From: Leisingera thetidis
GTDB taxonomy: Bacteria > Pseudomonadota > Alphaproteobacteria > Rhodobacterales > Rhodobacteraceae
Assembly: GCF_025857195.1 (NCBI RefSeq)
Contig: NZ_CP109787.1
Span: 3,537,001 to 3,601,000, forward strand
DNA length: 64,000 nt
Direction of reading: 5' to 3'
The notes beneath the pieces were generated by a model. That model was not told the origin of the DNA and did not search any database. It worked only from the letters and a program-made list of their open reading frames with translations. A program made the translations under genes and the position numbers. This document shows, in pieces, positions 27,654 to 36,715 of this stretch. Position 1 is the stretch's first letter. Every line of letters begins with the position of its first letter.

Positions 27654-28750
27654 TCCGCAGCCTCCTGTGCTGCAAGGTTCTCCGCCAGTTCCGCCGCCTC
27701 GCGGCGCAGTTTGCGGACCAGCTCCAGCTCGGACTGGAAATCGACGTAATGCGGCAGCTTGATATGCTCCAGGAAGCCGGTGGCCTGAATGTTGTCGGCA
27801 TGGCTCAGGACAAACTCCTCATCCTGCGCGGCGGCTCCGACGTTGTCCTCGCCCAGTTCTTCCCAGCGCAAAGCGCGGTCAACCAGTGCCATGGCGATCG
27901 ACTTGCGTTCCGACTGGCCGAACACCAGACCATAGCCGCGGGTGAACTTCGGCGGCACCGTCTTGGAGCCCTTGAACTGGTTCACCGTCTCGCATTCGGT
28001 CAGCTCCACCTCGCCGATCCCGATGGCAAAGCCCAGCTCCGGGATCTCCATCTCGACTGGCACGCTGCCGATGCGCAGCTCGCCGACAAAGGCGTGGTTG
28101 CGCGCATAGCCGCGCTGGGTCGAATAGGCCATGCCAAGGATGAACCCCTCATCCCCCCGGGTCAGCGACTGCAGCCGCACCGCCCGGCCCGCCGGAAAGG
28201 CCATCGGTTCGCGAGTGAGATCGCCCGGCACCGCGTCCGAGGACGGCTCGCGCTCGATGATGTCCTCGCCTTGGAGGAACTCGGTGATATGCGGTGTGGG
28301 TTCCCGGTGCGGCTCGGCAATCGGCGCTTCCGCCGCCTCACCCTCCGCTGCCAGTTTGAAATCCAGCAGCCGGTGGGTGTAGTCGAACGTCGGCCCCAGC
28401 ACCTGCCCGCCCGGAGCGTCCTTGAAAGTGGCGGAGATCCTGCGGTCGCAGGCCATCGCGCCGGTGTCCACCGGCTGCGTGTAGCCAAAGCGCGGCAGGG
28501 TGGTGCGATAGGCGCGGATCAGAAAGATCGCCTCGATCAGGTCGCCGCGCGCCTGTTTGATCGCCAGCGCCGCAAGGTCCGGATCATACAGAGACCCTTC
28601 CGCCATCACCCGGTTTACCGCCAGGCTCAGCTGCTCGCGGATCTGCGGCAGGCTCAGTTCCGCCACGGCTGTGTCGCCGCGACGCTCTTCGGCCAGCCAG
28701 GCATGGGCGTTGTCAATCGCCTGCTCGCCGCCCTTTACAGCAACATACAT
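27650..28750 (-). CDS. phnI: C-P lyase core complex protein PhnI
   Basis: 366 residues, the usual length. It opens MYVAVKGGEQAIDNAHAW and contains the family's GYARNHAFVGELR region. PhnI carries nucleosidase activity and, with PhnG, H and L, transfers the phosphonate to the ribose of ATP. It lies three bases from phnH and overlaps phnJ. Confidence 0.94.
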   Translation of the reverse strand: MYVAVKGGEQAIDNAHAWLAEERRGDTAVAELSLPQIREQLSLAVNRVMAEGSLYDPDLAALAIKQARGDLIEAIFLIRAYRTTLPRFGYTQPVDTGAMACDRRISATFKDAPGGQVLGPTFDYTHRLLDFKLAAEGEAAEAPIAEPHREPTPHITEFLQGEDIIEREPSSDAVPGDLTREPMAFPAGRAVRLQSLTRGDEGFILGMAYSTQRGYARNHAFVGELRIGSVPVEMEIPELGFAIGIGEVELTECETVNQFKGSKTVPPKFTRGYGLVFGQSERKSIAMALVDRALRWEELGEDNVGAAAQDEEFVLSHADNIQATGFLEHIKLPHYVDFQSELELVRKLRREAAELAENLAAQEAAE

Positions 28751-28753
28751 CGC

Positions 28754-29341
28754 TCAGGCCTCCGCTGTGATTTGGGTTGAACGCGGCAACGCAGTCGCCT
28801 GTGTTCCCGCGGTAAAGAAGAAATCCACACCCAAGGGGTAAAGATCCGCATTGTTCTGGAACGCGGCCAGTTCCGGCAGCTGCATCCGGGCTGTGTCCCG
28901 GATGCCCGGACCGCTCAGCGCCGCGTTCAGCGTCCCGAATTCCGGCATTTCGACAATCAGCGTTGCGGAACGGTCCGGATATTCCGGCGTGCCGGTGCGG
29001 AAGCGGCTCAGAGGCATCAGCGCGGCCCAGCCGCCCAGAGCGAAATCCGCCTCTTCCGCCGCCACAACCGGTGCGCCGGTATGGAAGGCCAGCCAGCCGC
29101 GCAAGGCTTCGCTGTCCGCATCCGGGGCCAGATAGACACCGGTTTCCGGATCGCACAGCGTCAGCAGCAGGCTGCCGGCCGCCACCGAGATGCCCGCCGG
29201 CGGCTCGGCACCGGTGATTTCCTCAATCCGCCCGGGGCGCGCCATCGCATTCATCGCTGCGCGGAAGGCATGTGCCGAGGCTACCGGAGGATTGCTGAAA
29301 CCGCCGGCATAGGCGGCGTTCTGCAGATGTGCGCCCATCAA
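28754..29341 (-). CDS. phnH: C-P lyase core complex protein PhnH
   Basis: 195 residues with the PhnH opening (FRAAMNAMARPGRIEEI) and the GPGI motif near residue 147. It is a structural partner in the PhnGHIJ core. It overlaps phnG by four bases. Confidence 0.92.
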   Translation of the reverse strand: MMGAHLQNAAYAGGFSNPPVASAHAFRAAMNAMARPGRIEEITGAEPPAGISVAAGSLLLTLCDPETGVYLAPDADSEALRGWLAFHTGAPVVAAEEADFALGGWAALMPLSRFRTGTPEYPDRSATLIVEMPEFGTLNAALSGPGIRDTARMQLPELAAFQNNADLYPLGVDFFFTAGTQATALPRSTQITAEA

Positions 29342-29790
29342 TCCTCTCCCCGTACCATGGTAAAGAATTCGACCTTGGTCGCTGCCGCCTTGGCCGCCCG
29401 GGTGTCTTTGCGGGCCTGCTGCTCTGCGGCCAGCGGCGCCAGCACCCCTGCGCGTACTTCTGCCGCTGCGCCGGTCTGCATCAGCGCATCGATCCGGGCC
29501 GCGATCCCGGCCTTGGCCTTGCTGCGGCCCTGCACATACCCGTGCCCGACGGTGCCGTCCTCCAGTGACACGGTGCAGCGGGTAACGGTCATCTCCCCCA
29601 GGTTGAAGGGTGCGCCGCTGCCGCCCATGCGGCCCCGCACCATGACGCCGCCCGTCTCCGGCGCGCGCAGCCAGTCACAGGCGGGATCTGCCCCGAAGCC
29701 CTGCCACAGTTCTGTCAGCCGGGTCTCGTCGGCAGTGGCCAGCAGGCTCATCCAGCGCTTGCGGTCCTCTGCGGAAAAAGTCGTGTTCAT
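29338..29790 (-). CDS. phnG: C-P lyase core complex protein PhnG
   Basis: 150 residues, normal length, with RWMSLLATA near the start and GEMTVTRC plus GHGYVQGRSK in the middle, as in PhnG. It is the first gene of the phnGHIJKL-N run, divergent from the phnF-type regulator across 107 bases. Confidence 0.92.
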   Translation of the reverse strand: MNTTFSAEDRKRWMSLLATADETRLTELWQGFGADPACDWLRAPETGGVMVRGRMGGSGAPFNLGEMTVTRCTVSLEDGTVGHGYVQGRSKAKAGIAARIDALMQTGAAAEVRAGVLAPLAAEQQARKDTRAAKAAATKVEFFTMVRGED

Positions 29791-29812
29791 CTGTCAAAGC
29801 CTCTTGGCCAGG

Positions 29813-29841
29813 TTGTCTACATTACCTATACAACTAGACAA
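29813..29841. promoter_or_regulatory. Inverted repeat in phnG/phnF gap, candidate PhnF operator
   Basis: TTGTCTA (29813-29819) and TAGACAA (29835-29841) form a perfect 7-base inverted repeat. An inner TATACAA gives a second, imperfect pairing. It lies in an AT-rich island between the divergent phnG and phnF starts, where the GntR/HutC regulator would bind. Binding is inferred. Confidence 0.45.
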
Positions 29842-29897
29842 ATGTTACCCGAGTCGCCATCGGCGGCGCAATCCAAGACTTGTGAAAGTTCCGTGAC

Positions 29898-30611
29898 ATG
29901 GCCCGCACCCCCGTCTGGAAATCCATTGCCATCGCACTGACCGACGACATTGCCCAGGGCCGCTACGGGACCGGCGGCAAGTTGCCGCCCGAGGCGCAGC
30001 TGTCCGCGCGCTTTGGCGTCAACCGCCACACGGTCCGCCGGGCGCTGGCTGATATGGCGGAACAGGGGCTGGTGCATGCGCGCCGCGGTGCAGGCGTGTT
30101 CGTGGCGGCCAAGCCTGCGGACTACCCGATCGGCAAACGGGTGCGGTTCCACCAGAACCTTGCCCGCGCGGGGCATACCCCCGCCAAGAAGGTCCTGATG
30201 CTGGAAACCCGCGCCGCCGGGGCGCACGAGGCGGAGGCCCTGGCGCTCACCCCCGGCGATCCCGTGCATGTCTATGACGGGCTGTCATTTTCCGATGGCC
30301 AGCCAATCGCGCTGGCCCAGGCCGTGTTCCCCGCCGCGCTGCTGCCGGGGCTGTGCGAGGCGCTGGCGGAGGACAGCTCGATCACCAATGCCCTGCGGCA
30401 CTGCGGCGTGGAGGATTACACCCGGCTGGAAACCCGCATCACGGCCAAGCTCGCCACGGCCACCCAGGCGCTGCATCTGCGGATTGCCGAAGGCGCTCCG
30501 GTCCTGCGCACCACGTCGGTCAGCGTCGACACCAACGGCACCCCGGTAGAGTTCGGCCGCACTTGGTTTGCGGGCGACAGGGTTACCCTGACGGTCGGCG
30601 GTGACGAATGA
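29898..30611 (+). CDS. phnF: GntR/HutC family phosphonate regulator
   Basis: 237 residues. The N-terminal GntR winged helix is at about residues 8-70 (LPPEAQLSARFGVNRHTVRRAL). The C-terminal UTRA ligand domain (GDPVHVYDGLSFSDGQPIAL) is of the HutC/FarR type. Placement divergent from phnG fits the PhnF repressor of C-P lyase operons. Confidence 0.9.
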   Translation: MARTPVWKSIAIALTDDIAQGRYGTGGKLPPEAQLSARFGVNRHTVRRALADMAEQGLVHARRGAGVFVAAKPADYPIGKRVRFHQNLARAGHTPAKKVLMLETRAAGAHEAEALALTPGDPVHVYDGLSFSDGQPIALAQAVFPAALLPGLCEALAEDSSITNALRHCGVEDYTRLETRITAKLATATQALHLRIAEGAPVLRTTSVSVDTNGTPVEFGRTWFAGDRVTLTVGGDE

Positions 30612-30662
30612 ACGCACGTTACTGACGGCAAGGGAGCTGCACGCGGCCCGCCAGAAACAAAA

Positions 30663-30689
30663 AAAGCCCTGCCTTGCGGCAGGGGCTTT
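30663..30689. terminator. Bidirectional rho-independent terminator
   Basis: Stem AAAGCCCTGCC (30663-30673), loop TTGC and GGCAGGGGCTTT (30678-30689) with one bulged G. It is flanked by A-runs on the left and T-rich sequence on the right. It lies between the convergent ends of phnF and tupA and can serve both. Confidence 0.8.
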
Positions 30690-30709
30690 CCCGATTTTAC
30701 GCAGCGGTA

Positions 30710-31510
30710 TTATTCAGCGTTGAAGACAAACAGCGTCTCACCGTTGATCTGATACCCGTTGATCAGCTCCCTGGCCTTGTCCGACACCAGCCAGTCTTCC
30801 AGCTGCACCGCAAGGTCATGCTTCACGTGGCCGTGCTTCTCCGGGTTCACCGGAATATAGGCATACTGGTTGAACAGCACCGGGTCGCCGGCGAACAGCA
30901 GCGCCAGATCACCCTTGTTGCCGAAGTTCAGCCAGCTGGCACGGTCCGACATGATGTAGGCATTCATGCCCGACGCGGTGTTGAGCGCGGCCCCCATGCC
31001 CGCGCCGACCGCGCGGTACCATTCGCCGAACGCCCCAGGGTCCAGCTCCGCCGCCTTCCACAGACCCAGCTCTTTCTTGTGGGTGCCGCTGTCATCGCCG
31101 CGGCTGACAAAGGCTGCTTCGGCTTCTGCAATCTTTTGCAGCGCCCCGGCGGCATCCGCAGCATCCGTCACACCGGCCTCATCCGCCTTGGGGCCGATGA
31201 ACACGAAATCATTATACATGATTTCGCGGCGATGGGTGCCGTTGCCGCCGGCCAGGAACTTCTCCTCGGCCGTCTTGGAGTGCACCAGGATCGCATCAAC
31301 GTCCCCGGCCTCGCCCAGCCGGATCGCCTGACCGGTGCCGACGACCAGCAGCTGCACATCCAGCCCCAGATCCTTCTTGATCTCCGGCAGCAGGATCTCT
31401 GCCAGCCCGGAATTGTGGAAGGACGTGGTCACCGCCATCTTCATCTCTTCCGCCAGCGCGGCGGTGGCCAAGGCGATGGATGCGACCGCACCCAGTATCA
31501 GGTGTTTCAT
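30710..31510 (-). CDS. tupA: Tungstate-type ABC transporter binding protein
   Basis: 266 residues. The signal peptide has likely cleavage after ALA at residue 20. TTSFHNSGL and IMYNDFVFIGPKAD are close to the TupA consensus, which separates it from ModA. It binds tungstate, perhaps molybdate, in the periplasm. The start is taken at ATG 31510, overlapping the ATPase stop as ATGA; the frame continues upstream but without a signal peptide. It is last in the order tupB, tupC, tupA. Confidence 0.87.
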   Translation of the reverse strand: MKHLILGAVASIALATAALAEEMKMAVTTSFHNSGLAEILLPEIKKDLGLDVQLLVVGTGQAIRLGEAGDVDAILVHSKTAEEKFLAGGNGTHRREIMYNDFVFIGPKADEAGVTDAADAAGALQKIAEAEAAFVSRGDDSGTHKKELGLWKAAELDPGAFGEWYRAVGAGMGAALNTASGMNAYIMSDRASWLNFGNKGDLALLFAGDPVLFNQYAYIPVNPEKHGHVKHDLAVQLEDWLVSDKARELINGYQINGETLFVFNAE

Positions 31511-32217
31511 TCGACAATATCTCCGTTCAGAAATGCGCGCCCCTGGGGCGTTTGAGGCCCGGCAAAGAAATCCCCCGCCGGGCTGAATTCGTGAATGCGG
31601 CCTTTGAGGACAAAGATAACCTCGTCCGCCAGCCGCCGCGCCTGGCCCATATTGTGGGTGGACATGATCAGCCGCGTGCCGCTGCCAGAGGCATGAGCCA
31701 GGATTTCCTCGATCTCGCGGGTGGCCCGGCCGTCGAGCGCGGCGCAAGGCTCATCGAGGAACAAGACCTCCGGCTCGCGCACCAGGGCACGGGCGAGCGC
31801 CAGTTTCTGCCGCTCGCCGCCCGACAGCATCGTGGCCTGACGCTCCAGGATTCCGCCCAGCCCCACGCGTTTGGCCCAGTCCGCCGCGCGCGTGCGCGCC
31901 TCCTTGCGGCCAACTCCCGTCAGCCTCAGCGGATAGGCGATGTTCTCGATCACCGTGCGGCGCATCATCACCGGGGTCTGGAACACAAAGGCCTGCCGCC
32001 TCTGCGCCTCTTCCAGCGGGCAGGCCCAGGCGAGGCTGCCGCCATTCATCCGCACGATACCATGCAGCATCTTGAGCAGCGTCGTCTTGCCCGCGCCATT
32101 GGGGCCGATGACGATGGACGTTCCCTGCCCGTCCAGCGTCAGATCCACCGGCCCAACCAGAACCTTGCCGCGGCGCCGCACCTGGGCGCCCTGGGCCAGC
32201 AGCGGGAACATCTGCAT
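31507..32217 (-). CDS. tupC: Tungstate-type ABC transporter ATPase
   Basis: 236 residues with Walker A GPNGAGKTTLLKML, signature LSGGERQKLALAR and VLFLDEPCAALDG. The start is set at ATG 32217, which overlaps the tupB stop as ATGA; a longer frame to 32253 lies within tupB. It energises the TupB permease. Confidence 0.88.
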   Translation of the reverse strand: MQMFPLLAQGAQVRRRGKVLVGPVDLTLDGQGTSIVIGPNGAGKTTLLKMLHGIVRMNGGSLAWACPLEEAQRRQAFVFQTPVMMRRTVIENIAYPLRLTGVGRKEARTRAADWAKRVGLGGILERQATMLSGGERQKLALARALVREPEVLFLDEPCAALDGRATREIEEILAHASGSGTRLIMSTHNMGQARRLADEVIFVLKGRIHEFSPAGDFFAGPQTPQGRAFLNGDIVE

Positions 32218-32921
32218 CACCAGCGCCCCTCGCTTTCGGTGCGGCCCAGCCAATGGATCGCCAGATTGACCGCAATCGCCAGCGCGATCAGCACAAAGCC
32301 CAGCCCCAGCGCCATGGCAAACTCGCCCTTGCCGGTCTCCAGCGCAATGGCCGTGGTCAGCACCCGCGTCGCGTGGTCGATATTGCCGCCCACCACCATG
32401 ATCGCGCCAACCTCGCCAATCGCGCGGCCAAACCCCGCCAGCGCTGCCGTCAGCAGCGCCCGCCGCCCGTCCCAGAGCAGCGCCTGGATGCGCTGCAGCT
32501 GGGTCGCGTTCATCGAGATCAGCAGGTCATGGTAATCGCTCCACAACTCCCGCAATGACTGATGCGCGACCGAGGCCACCAACGGCACCACGATGACCAC
32601 CTGCGCGATGATCATCGCCGTGGGGGTGAACAGCAGGCCAAACACGCCAAACGGCCCGGCGCGGGACAGGAACACATAGACCACCAGCCCCACCACCACC
32701 GGCGGCAGCCCCATCAGCGCATTGAGCACCGCTATCGTGGCGCGGCGCAGCCGGAACCGGCGCACCGCCAGGAAGGCCGCCAGCGGCAGCGCGATGGCAC
32801 AGGCGATGGCCAGCGCGGTCAGCGTCACCCGCAGCGAACGCAGGGTGATCTCCACCAGATCCGCGTCCAGCGTCGCCAGCAGCCAAAAGGCCTGGCACAG
32901 TCCTGCCCACAGATCATTCAT
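32217..32921 (-). CDS. tupB: Tungstate-type ABC transporter permease
   Basis: 234 residues with about five membrane segments. The cytoplasmic loop AALAGFGRAIGEVGAIMVVGGN is characteristic of TupB/oxyanion permeases. It is the first gene of the tup operon. Its promoter must lie in the 289-base gap shared with nadA, where I see no clear riboswitch. Confidence 0.88.
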   Translation of the reverse strand: MNDLWAGLCQAFWLLATLDADLVEITLRSLRVTLTALAIACAIALPLAAFLAVRRFRLRRATIAVLNALMGLPPVVVGLVVYVFLSRAGPFGVFGLLFTPTAMIIAQVVIVVPLVASVAHQSLRELWSDYHDLLISMNATQLQRIQALLWDGRRALLTAALAGFGRAIGEVGAIMVVGGNIDHATRVLTTAIALETGKGEFAMALGLGFVLIALAIAVNLAIHWLGRTESEGRW

Positions 32922-33210
32922 CGCGTCCGGTCACTCTCCCAGGGGCCATCGATCAGCCCGGTCTAACATGGCTTTGCGCGGCTCCAAATCACAGGAGAGG
33001 ACGCCGGGACAGCCAAAAACGGCACTCCGGCTGGAAAATTCTGCCATTGATCCCCATCTTGGAAACGACAGCGCCCCGAAGATGCCGCCTGTTAGCGCCA
33101 AATCACCGCATTTGGCCGCAAAACCCCTCTCGCGCGCTTGCGTGCACGATATGAACGTGAAACAACCCCCGCCCAAAGTGTCACCCCGGACGCAACCTTG
33201 AGGAAACGCC

Positions 33211-34263
33211 ATGTTCGACCTGCAATCCATGCGGGATCAGCTCGCCGCCCACTATGACCTGGCCCCCAATCCGGCCCTGGCCGAACAGATGGCTGATGTC
33301 TATGCCCGCATGGACCGCGTGGTGAACCCCATCGAATGGGCCACCCATGCGCCTTATGTTGCGGCCATCCTGGAGCTGAAAAAACAGCGCAACGCGGTGA
33401 TTCTGGCGCATAACTACATGACGCCCGAAATCTATCACGGTATCTCGGACGTGGTCGGCGACAGCCTGCAGCTGGCGATCGAAGCCACCCGGGTCGAGGC
33501 CGACGTGATCGTCCAGTGCGGCGTGCATTTCATGGCCGAAACCTCCAAGATCCTGAGCCCGGAAAAGACCGTGCTGATTCCGGACATGGAGGCAGGCTGC
33601 TCGCTGGCGGAAAGCATCACCGCCGAGGGTGTTGCGGAAATGCGCCGCCGCTACCCGGGCGCGCCGGTGGTCACCTATGTGAACACCACGGCTGAGGTGA
33701 AAGCCGCGTCGGACATCTGCTGCACGTCCTCCAACGCCGCGCAGATCGTCGCAGCGATGGAAGAAGACACCATCATCATGACGCCGGACCAGTACCTGGC
33801 CCAGAACATTGCCCAGCTGGTTCCGGAAAAGAACATTGTCTGGTGGGAAGGCTCCTGCATCGTGCATGAGCAATACACCGCCAAGGACCTGCGCGATTTC
33901 CGCGAATGGAACCCCGGCACCCGGCTGATCGCCCATCCGGAATGCCCGCCCGATGTGGTGGCCGAGGCCGACTTTTCCGGCTCGACCAGCGGCATCGTCA
34001 AATACGTGACCGACGAAAAGCCGGAAAAGGCGCTGCTGATCACCGAATGCTCGATGGCCTCGAACATCGCCGATCAGCTGCCCGAGGTGGAATTCGTCGG
34101 CCCCTGCAACATGTGCCCCTACATGAAGAAGATCACCCTGGAGAAAATCCTGTGGTCGCTGCACACCATGACCGAACCGGTCGAGGTGGACCCCGAGGTG
34201 GCCGAAAAGGCCCGTGTTGCGGTGCAGCGGATGATCGATCTTTCGCAAAAACTGGGCATCTGA
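33211..34263 (+). CDS. nadA: Quinolinate synthase A
   Basis: 350 residues. It condenses iminoaspartate with dihydroxyacetone phosphate to quinolinate using a [4Fe-4S] cluster. Cluster cysteines are visible in the VQCGVHF, DICCTSSNA and GPCNMCPYMKKI regions. The substrate motif VILAHNYM is near residue 64. It is the first gene of a compact nadABC operon and is three bases from nadB. Confidence 0.94.
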   Translation: MFDLQSMRDQLAAHYDLAPNPALAEQMADVYARMDRVVNPIEWATHAPYVAAILELKKQRNAVILAHNYMTPEIYHGISDVVGDSLQLAIEATRVEADVIVQCGVHFMAETSKILSPEKTVLIPDMEAGCSLAESITAEGVAEMRRRYPGAPVVTYVNTTAEVKAASDICCTSSNAAQIVAAMEEDTIIMTPDQYLAQNIAQLVPEKNIVWWEGSCIVHEQYTAKDLRDFREWNPGTRLIAHPECPPDVVAEADFSGSTSGIVKYVTDEKPEKALLITECSMASNIADQLPEVEFVGPCNMCPYMKKITLEKILWSLHTMTEPVEVDPEVAEKARVAVQRMIDLSQKLGI

Positions 34264-34266
34264 TCC

Positions 34267-35823
34267 GTGATCGGTACCGGCCGTATCGTCATTGCCGGCG
34301 CAGGACTTGGCGCGCTTTATGCCGCGCTTGAGCTGGCACCGCGGCCGGTTCTGGTGATCTCCCCCGAAACCCTAGGCGAAGGCGCAAGCTCGGCCTGGGC
34401 GCAGGGCGGCGTTGCCGCGGCCATGGCCAGCCATGACACGCCGGAGGCCCATGCTGCCGACACTCTGCAGGCAGGTGCCGGCACCGTCGATCCTGAGGTC
34501 GCCGCGATGGTGACCCGGGTGGCGCGCGAGCACATCATCGACCTCACCGAGCTTGGCACGCCTTTCGACCGCGATGCGGACGGCAACTATGTGATGAGCC
34601 GCGAGGCCGCCCATTCCGCCGCCCGCGTGGTGCGGGTGAAGGGCGACCAGGCCGGCGACCGGATCATGCAGACGCTGATTGCCGCCGTCCGGGCGGCACC
34701 GTCCGTGCAAGTGCTGGAAAATACTCAAGCGGTCCGGCTGGAAACCGACGGCAGCACCGTCACCGGCATCTGGATCACCCGCGCCGATGCGCCTTCGGGC
34801 CCGGTGCTGATCAAGGCCCCCGGCGTGCTGCTGGCGGGCGGCGGTTCCGGCGGGCTTTATGCCCATACCACCAACCCGCCCCGCATCCGCGGCCAGGTGA
34901 TCGGCTTTGCCGCCCGCGCCGGCGCCCGCATCGCCGACCCGGAATTCGTCCAGTTCCACCCCACCGCCTTTGACATCGGCGAGGACCCCGCCCCGCTCGC
35001 CACCGAAGCCCTGCGCGGCGACGGCGCGGTGCTGATCAACGCCGCTGGCGAGCGCTTCATGCTGGCCGAGCACCCGGATGCCGAGCTTGCCCCCCGCGAC
35101 ATCGTTGCCCGCGCAATTTTTGCCGAAACACAAGGCGGCCGCCGCCCGATGCTGGACACACGCGCCGCATTGGGCGCCGAGGTCCTGACCCGCTTTCCCA
35201 CCGTTGCCGAAACCTGCGCCCGCGCAGGCATCGACCCGGTCAGGGACCCGATCCCCGTTGCCGTTGCCGCGCATTACCACATGGGCGGAGTCGAGGCCGA
35301 CATGCAGGGCCGCACCAGCCTGGCGCGTCTCTGGGTCTGCGGCGAGGCCTCCTCCACCGGTCTCCACGGCGCCAACCGGCTGGCCTCCAACGGCCTGTTG
35401 GAAGCGCTGGTCTATGCCCGCAACGCCGCACAGGACATGGCGTCCCTGGATAGCCCCGCTGCCGCAGAAGAGGTCCACCCCGGCTTCCCGGCAGGCGGAC
35501 AGGATCTGGGCACGGCCGCGCTGAAAGACTTGCGCGACACCATGACCGCCCACGCCGGCGTGCGCCGCACCGCCAAGGGCCTGAAACAGGCGCTCACCGC
35601 CATTGCCCGGCTCGAAGCGGCGCAGGCGGCGGACGAGAACTTCGCCAACATGTGCGCCACCGCCACGCTGATCGCCGCCGCCGCCCTCCAGCGCGAGGAA
35701 AGCCGCGGCGGCCATTTCCGCGACGATTTCCCCGAGGCCGACCCTGCGCAGGCCCGCCGCACCCGCATCACCCTGGACCAGGCCCTGGCGATCCGCGCCA
35801 AGGTTCAAGAGGAGCTGACATGA
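34267..35823 (+). CDS. nadB: L-aspartate oxidase
   Basis: 518 residues with GTG start. An N-terminal FAD Rossmann fold (IVIAGAGLGALYAALEL) is followed by GASSAWAQGGVAAAM. Later come the HPTAF and HYHMGGVEAD active-site regions typical of the fumarate reductase/aspartate oxidase fold. It produces iminoaspartate for NadA. Its stop overlaps the nadC start as ATGA. Confidence 0.94.
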   Translation: MIGTGRIVIAGAGLGALYAALELAPRPVLVISPETLGEGASSAWAQGGVAAAMASHDTPEAHAADTLQAGAGTVDPEVAAMVTRVAREHIIDLTELGTPFDRDADGNYVMSREAAHSAARVVRVKGDQAGDRIMQTLIAAVRAAPSVQVLENTQAVRLETDGSTVTGIWITRADAPSGPVLIKAPGVLLAGGGSGGLYAHTTNPPRIRGQVIGFAARAGARIADPEFVQFHPTAFDIGEDPAPLATEALRGDGAVLINAAGERFMLAEHPDAELAPRDIVARAIFAETQGGRRPMLDTRAALGAEVLTRFPTVAETCARAGIDPVRDPIPVAVAAHYHMGGVEADMQGRTSLARLWVCGEASSTGLHGANRLASNGLLEALVYARNAAQDMASLDSPAAAEEVHPGFPAGGQDLGTAALKDLRDTMTAHAGVRRTAKGLKQALTAIARLEAAQAADENFANMCATATLIAAAALQREESRGGHFRDDFPEADPAQARRTRITLDQALAIRAKVQEELT

Positions 35824-36674
35824 GCACCCATTTCGCCACCCTGCCCGACCTGATCCTGGAACCGATGGTGCGTGCCGCACTGATGGAAGACCTGGGACAG
35901 AACGGCGACATCACCACCCGCGCGGTGATCCCGGCTTCGGCCGCCTACTCTGCCCGGCTGAACGCCCGCGAGGACGGCGTGGTCTCCGGCATGCAGATCG
36001 CCCGCATCGCCTTTCATCTGGTGGATGCCGGCCTGAAGGTGAAAACCCTGCTCCCCGATGGCAGCCCTTGCAAGACGGGCGACACGCTGATGACCATCGA
36101 AGGCTCCGCCGCCTCGATCCTGTCGGGCGAACGCGTGGCGCTGAATTTTGCGGGCCGCCTCACCGGCATCGCCACCCTGACCGCCGCCTTTGCCGCGGAA
36201 ACCAAGGGCACCGCGACCCGCATCACCTGCACCCGCAAGACCACCCCGGGCCTGCGCATTGCCGAGAAACAGGCGGTGCTGCACGGCGGCGGCTACAATC
36301 ACCGTTTCGGCCTGTCGGATGCGATCCTGATCAAGGACAACCACATCGCAGCGGCCGGTGGCGTCAAAGCGGTGCTGGACGCCGCCAAGGCCAGCGTCAG
36401 CCACATGATGAAGGTGGAAATCGAAGTCGACACCCTGGACCAGCTGGCCGAGGTCATTGCCACCGGCGGCGCCGATGTTGTTCTGCTTGACAACATGGAC
36501 ACCCCCACGCTGATCAAGGCGGTGGAGATGGCCAGGGGCCATGTGGCGACCGAAGCCTCCGGCAACATGCGGCTGGAGCGCATTGCCGAAGTGGCCGCGA
36601 CCGGGGTTGATTACATCTCCTCCGGAGCGCTCACCCATTCGGCGCGCACTCTGGATCTGGGCCTCGATTTCTGA
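35820..36674 (+). CDS. nadC: Nicotinate-nucleotide pyrophosphorylase (carboxylating)
   Basis: 284 residues. It converts quinolinate plus PRPP to nicotinate mononucleotide. TRKTTPGLRIAEKQAVLHGGG, LIKDNH and DVVLLDNM are the family's phosphate-binding and catalytic blocks. The start is ATG 35820 within the nadB stop. It completes de novo NAD synthesis from aspartate. Confidence 0.95.
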   Translation: MSTHFATLPDLILEPMVRAALMEDLGQNGDITTRAVIPASAAYSARLNAREDGVVSGMQIARIAFHLVDAGLKVKTLLPDGSPCKTGDTLMTIEGSAASILSGERVALNFAGRLTGIATLTAAFAAETKGTATRITCTRKTTPGLRIAEKQAVLHGGGYNHRFGLSDAILIKDNHIAAAGGVKAVLDAAKASVSHMMKVEIEVDTLDQLAEVIATGGADVVLLDNMDTPTLIKAVEMARGHVATEASGNMRLERIAEVAATGVDYISSGALTHSARTLDLGLDF

Positions 36675-36715
36675 GGCAAGCCGCAGGCAGGCGGCTTGCA
36701 CCGCTTGCCCCAGTT

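Noticed and set aside
31511-31747. Upstream extension of tupA
   Set aside because: It lies in the tupC coding region and would bury the clear signal peptide starting at 31510.
32922-33210. Molybdenum or tungsten cofactor riboswitch upstream of tupB or a NAD-linked riboswitch upstream of nadA
   Set aside because: No convincing conserved core or paired structure could be traced in this gap.
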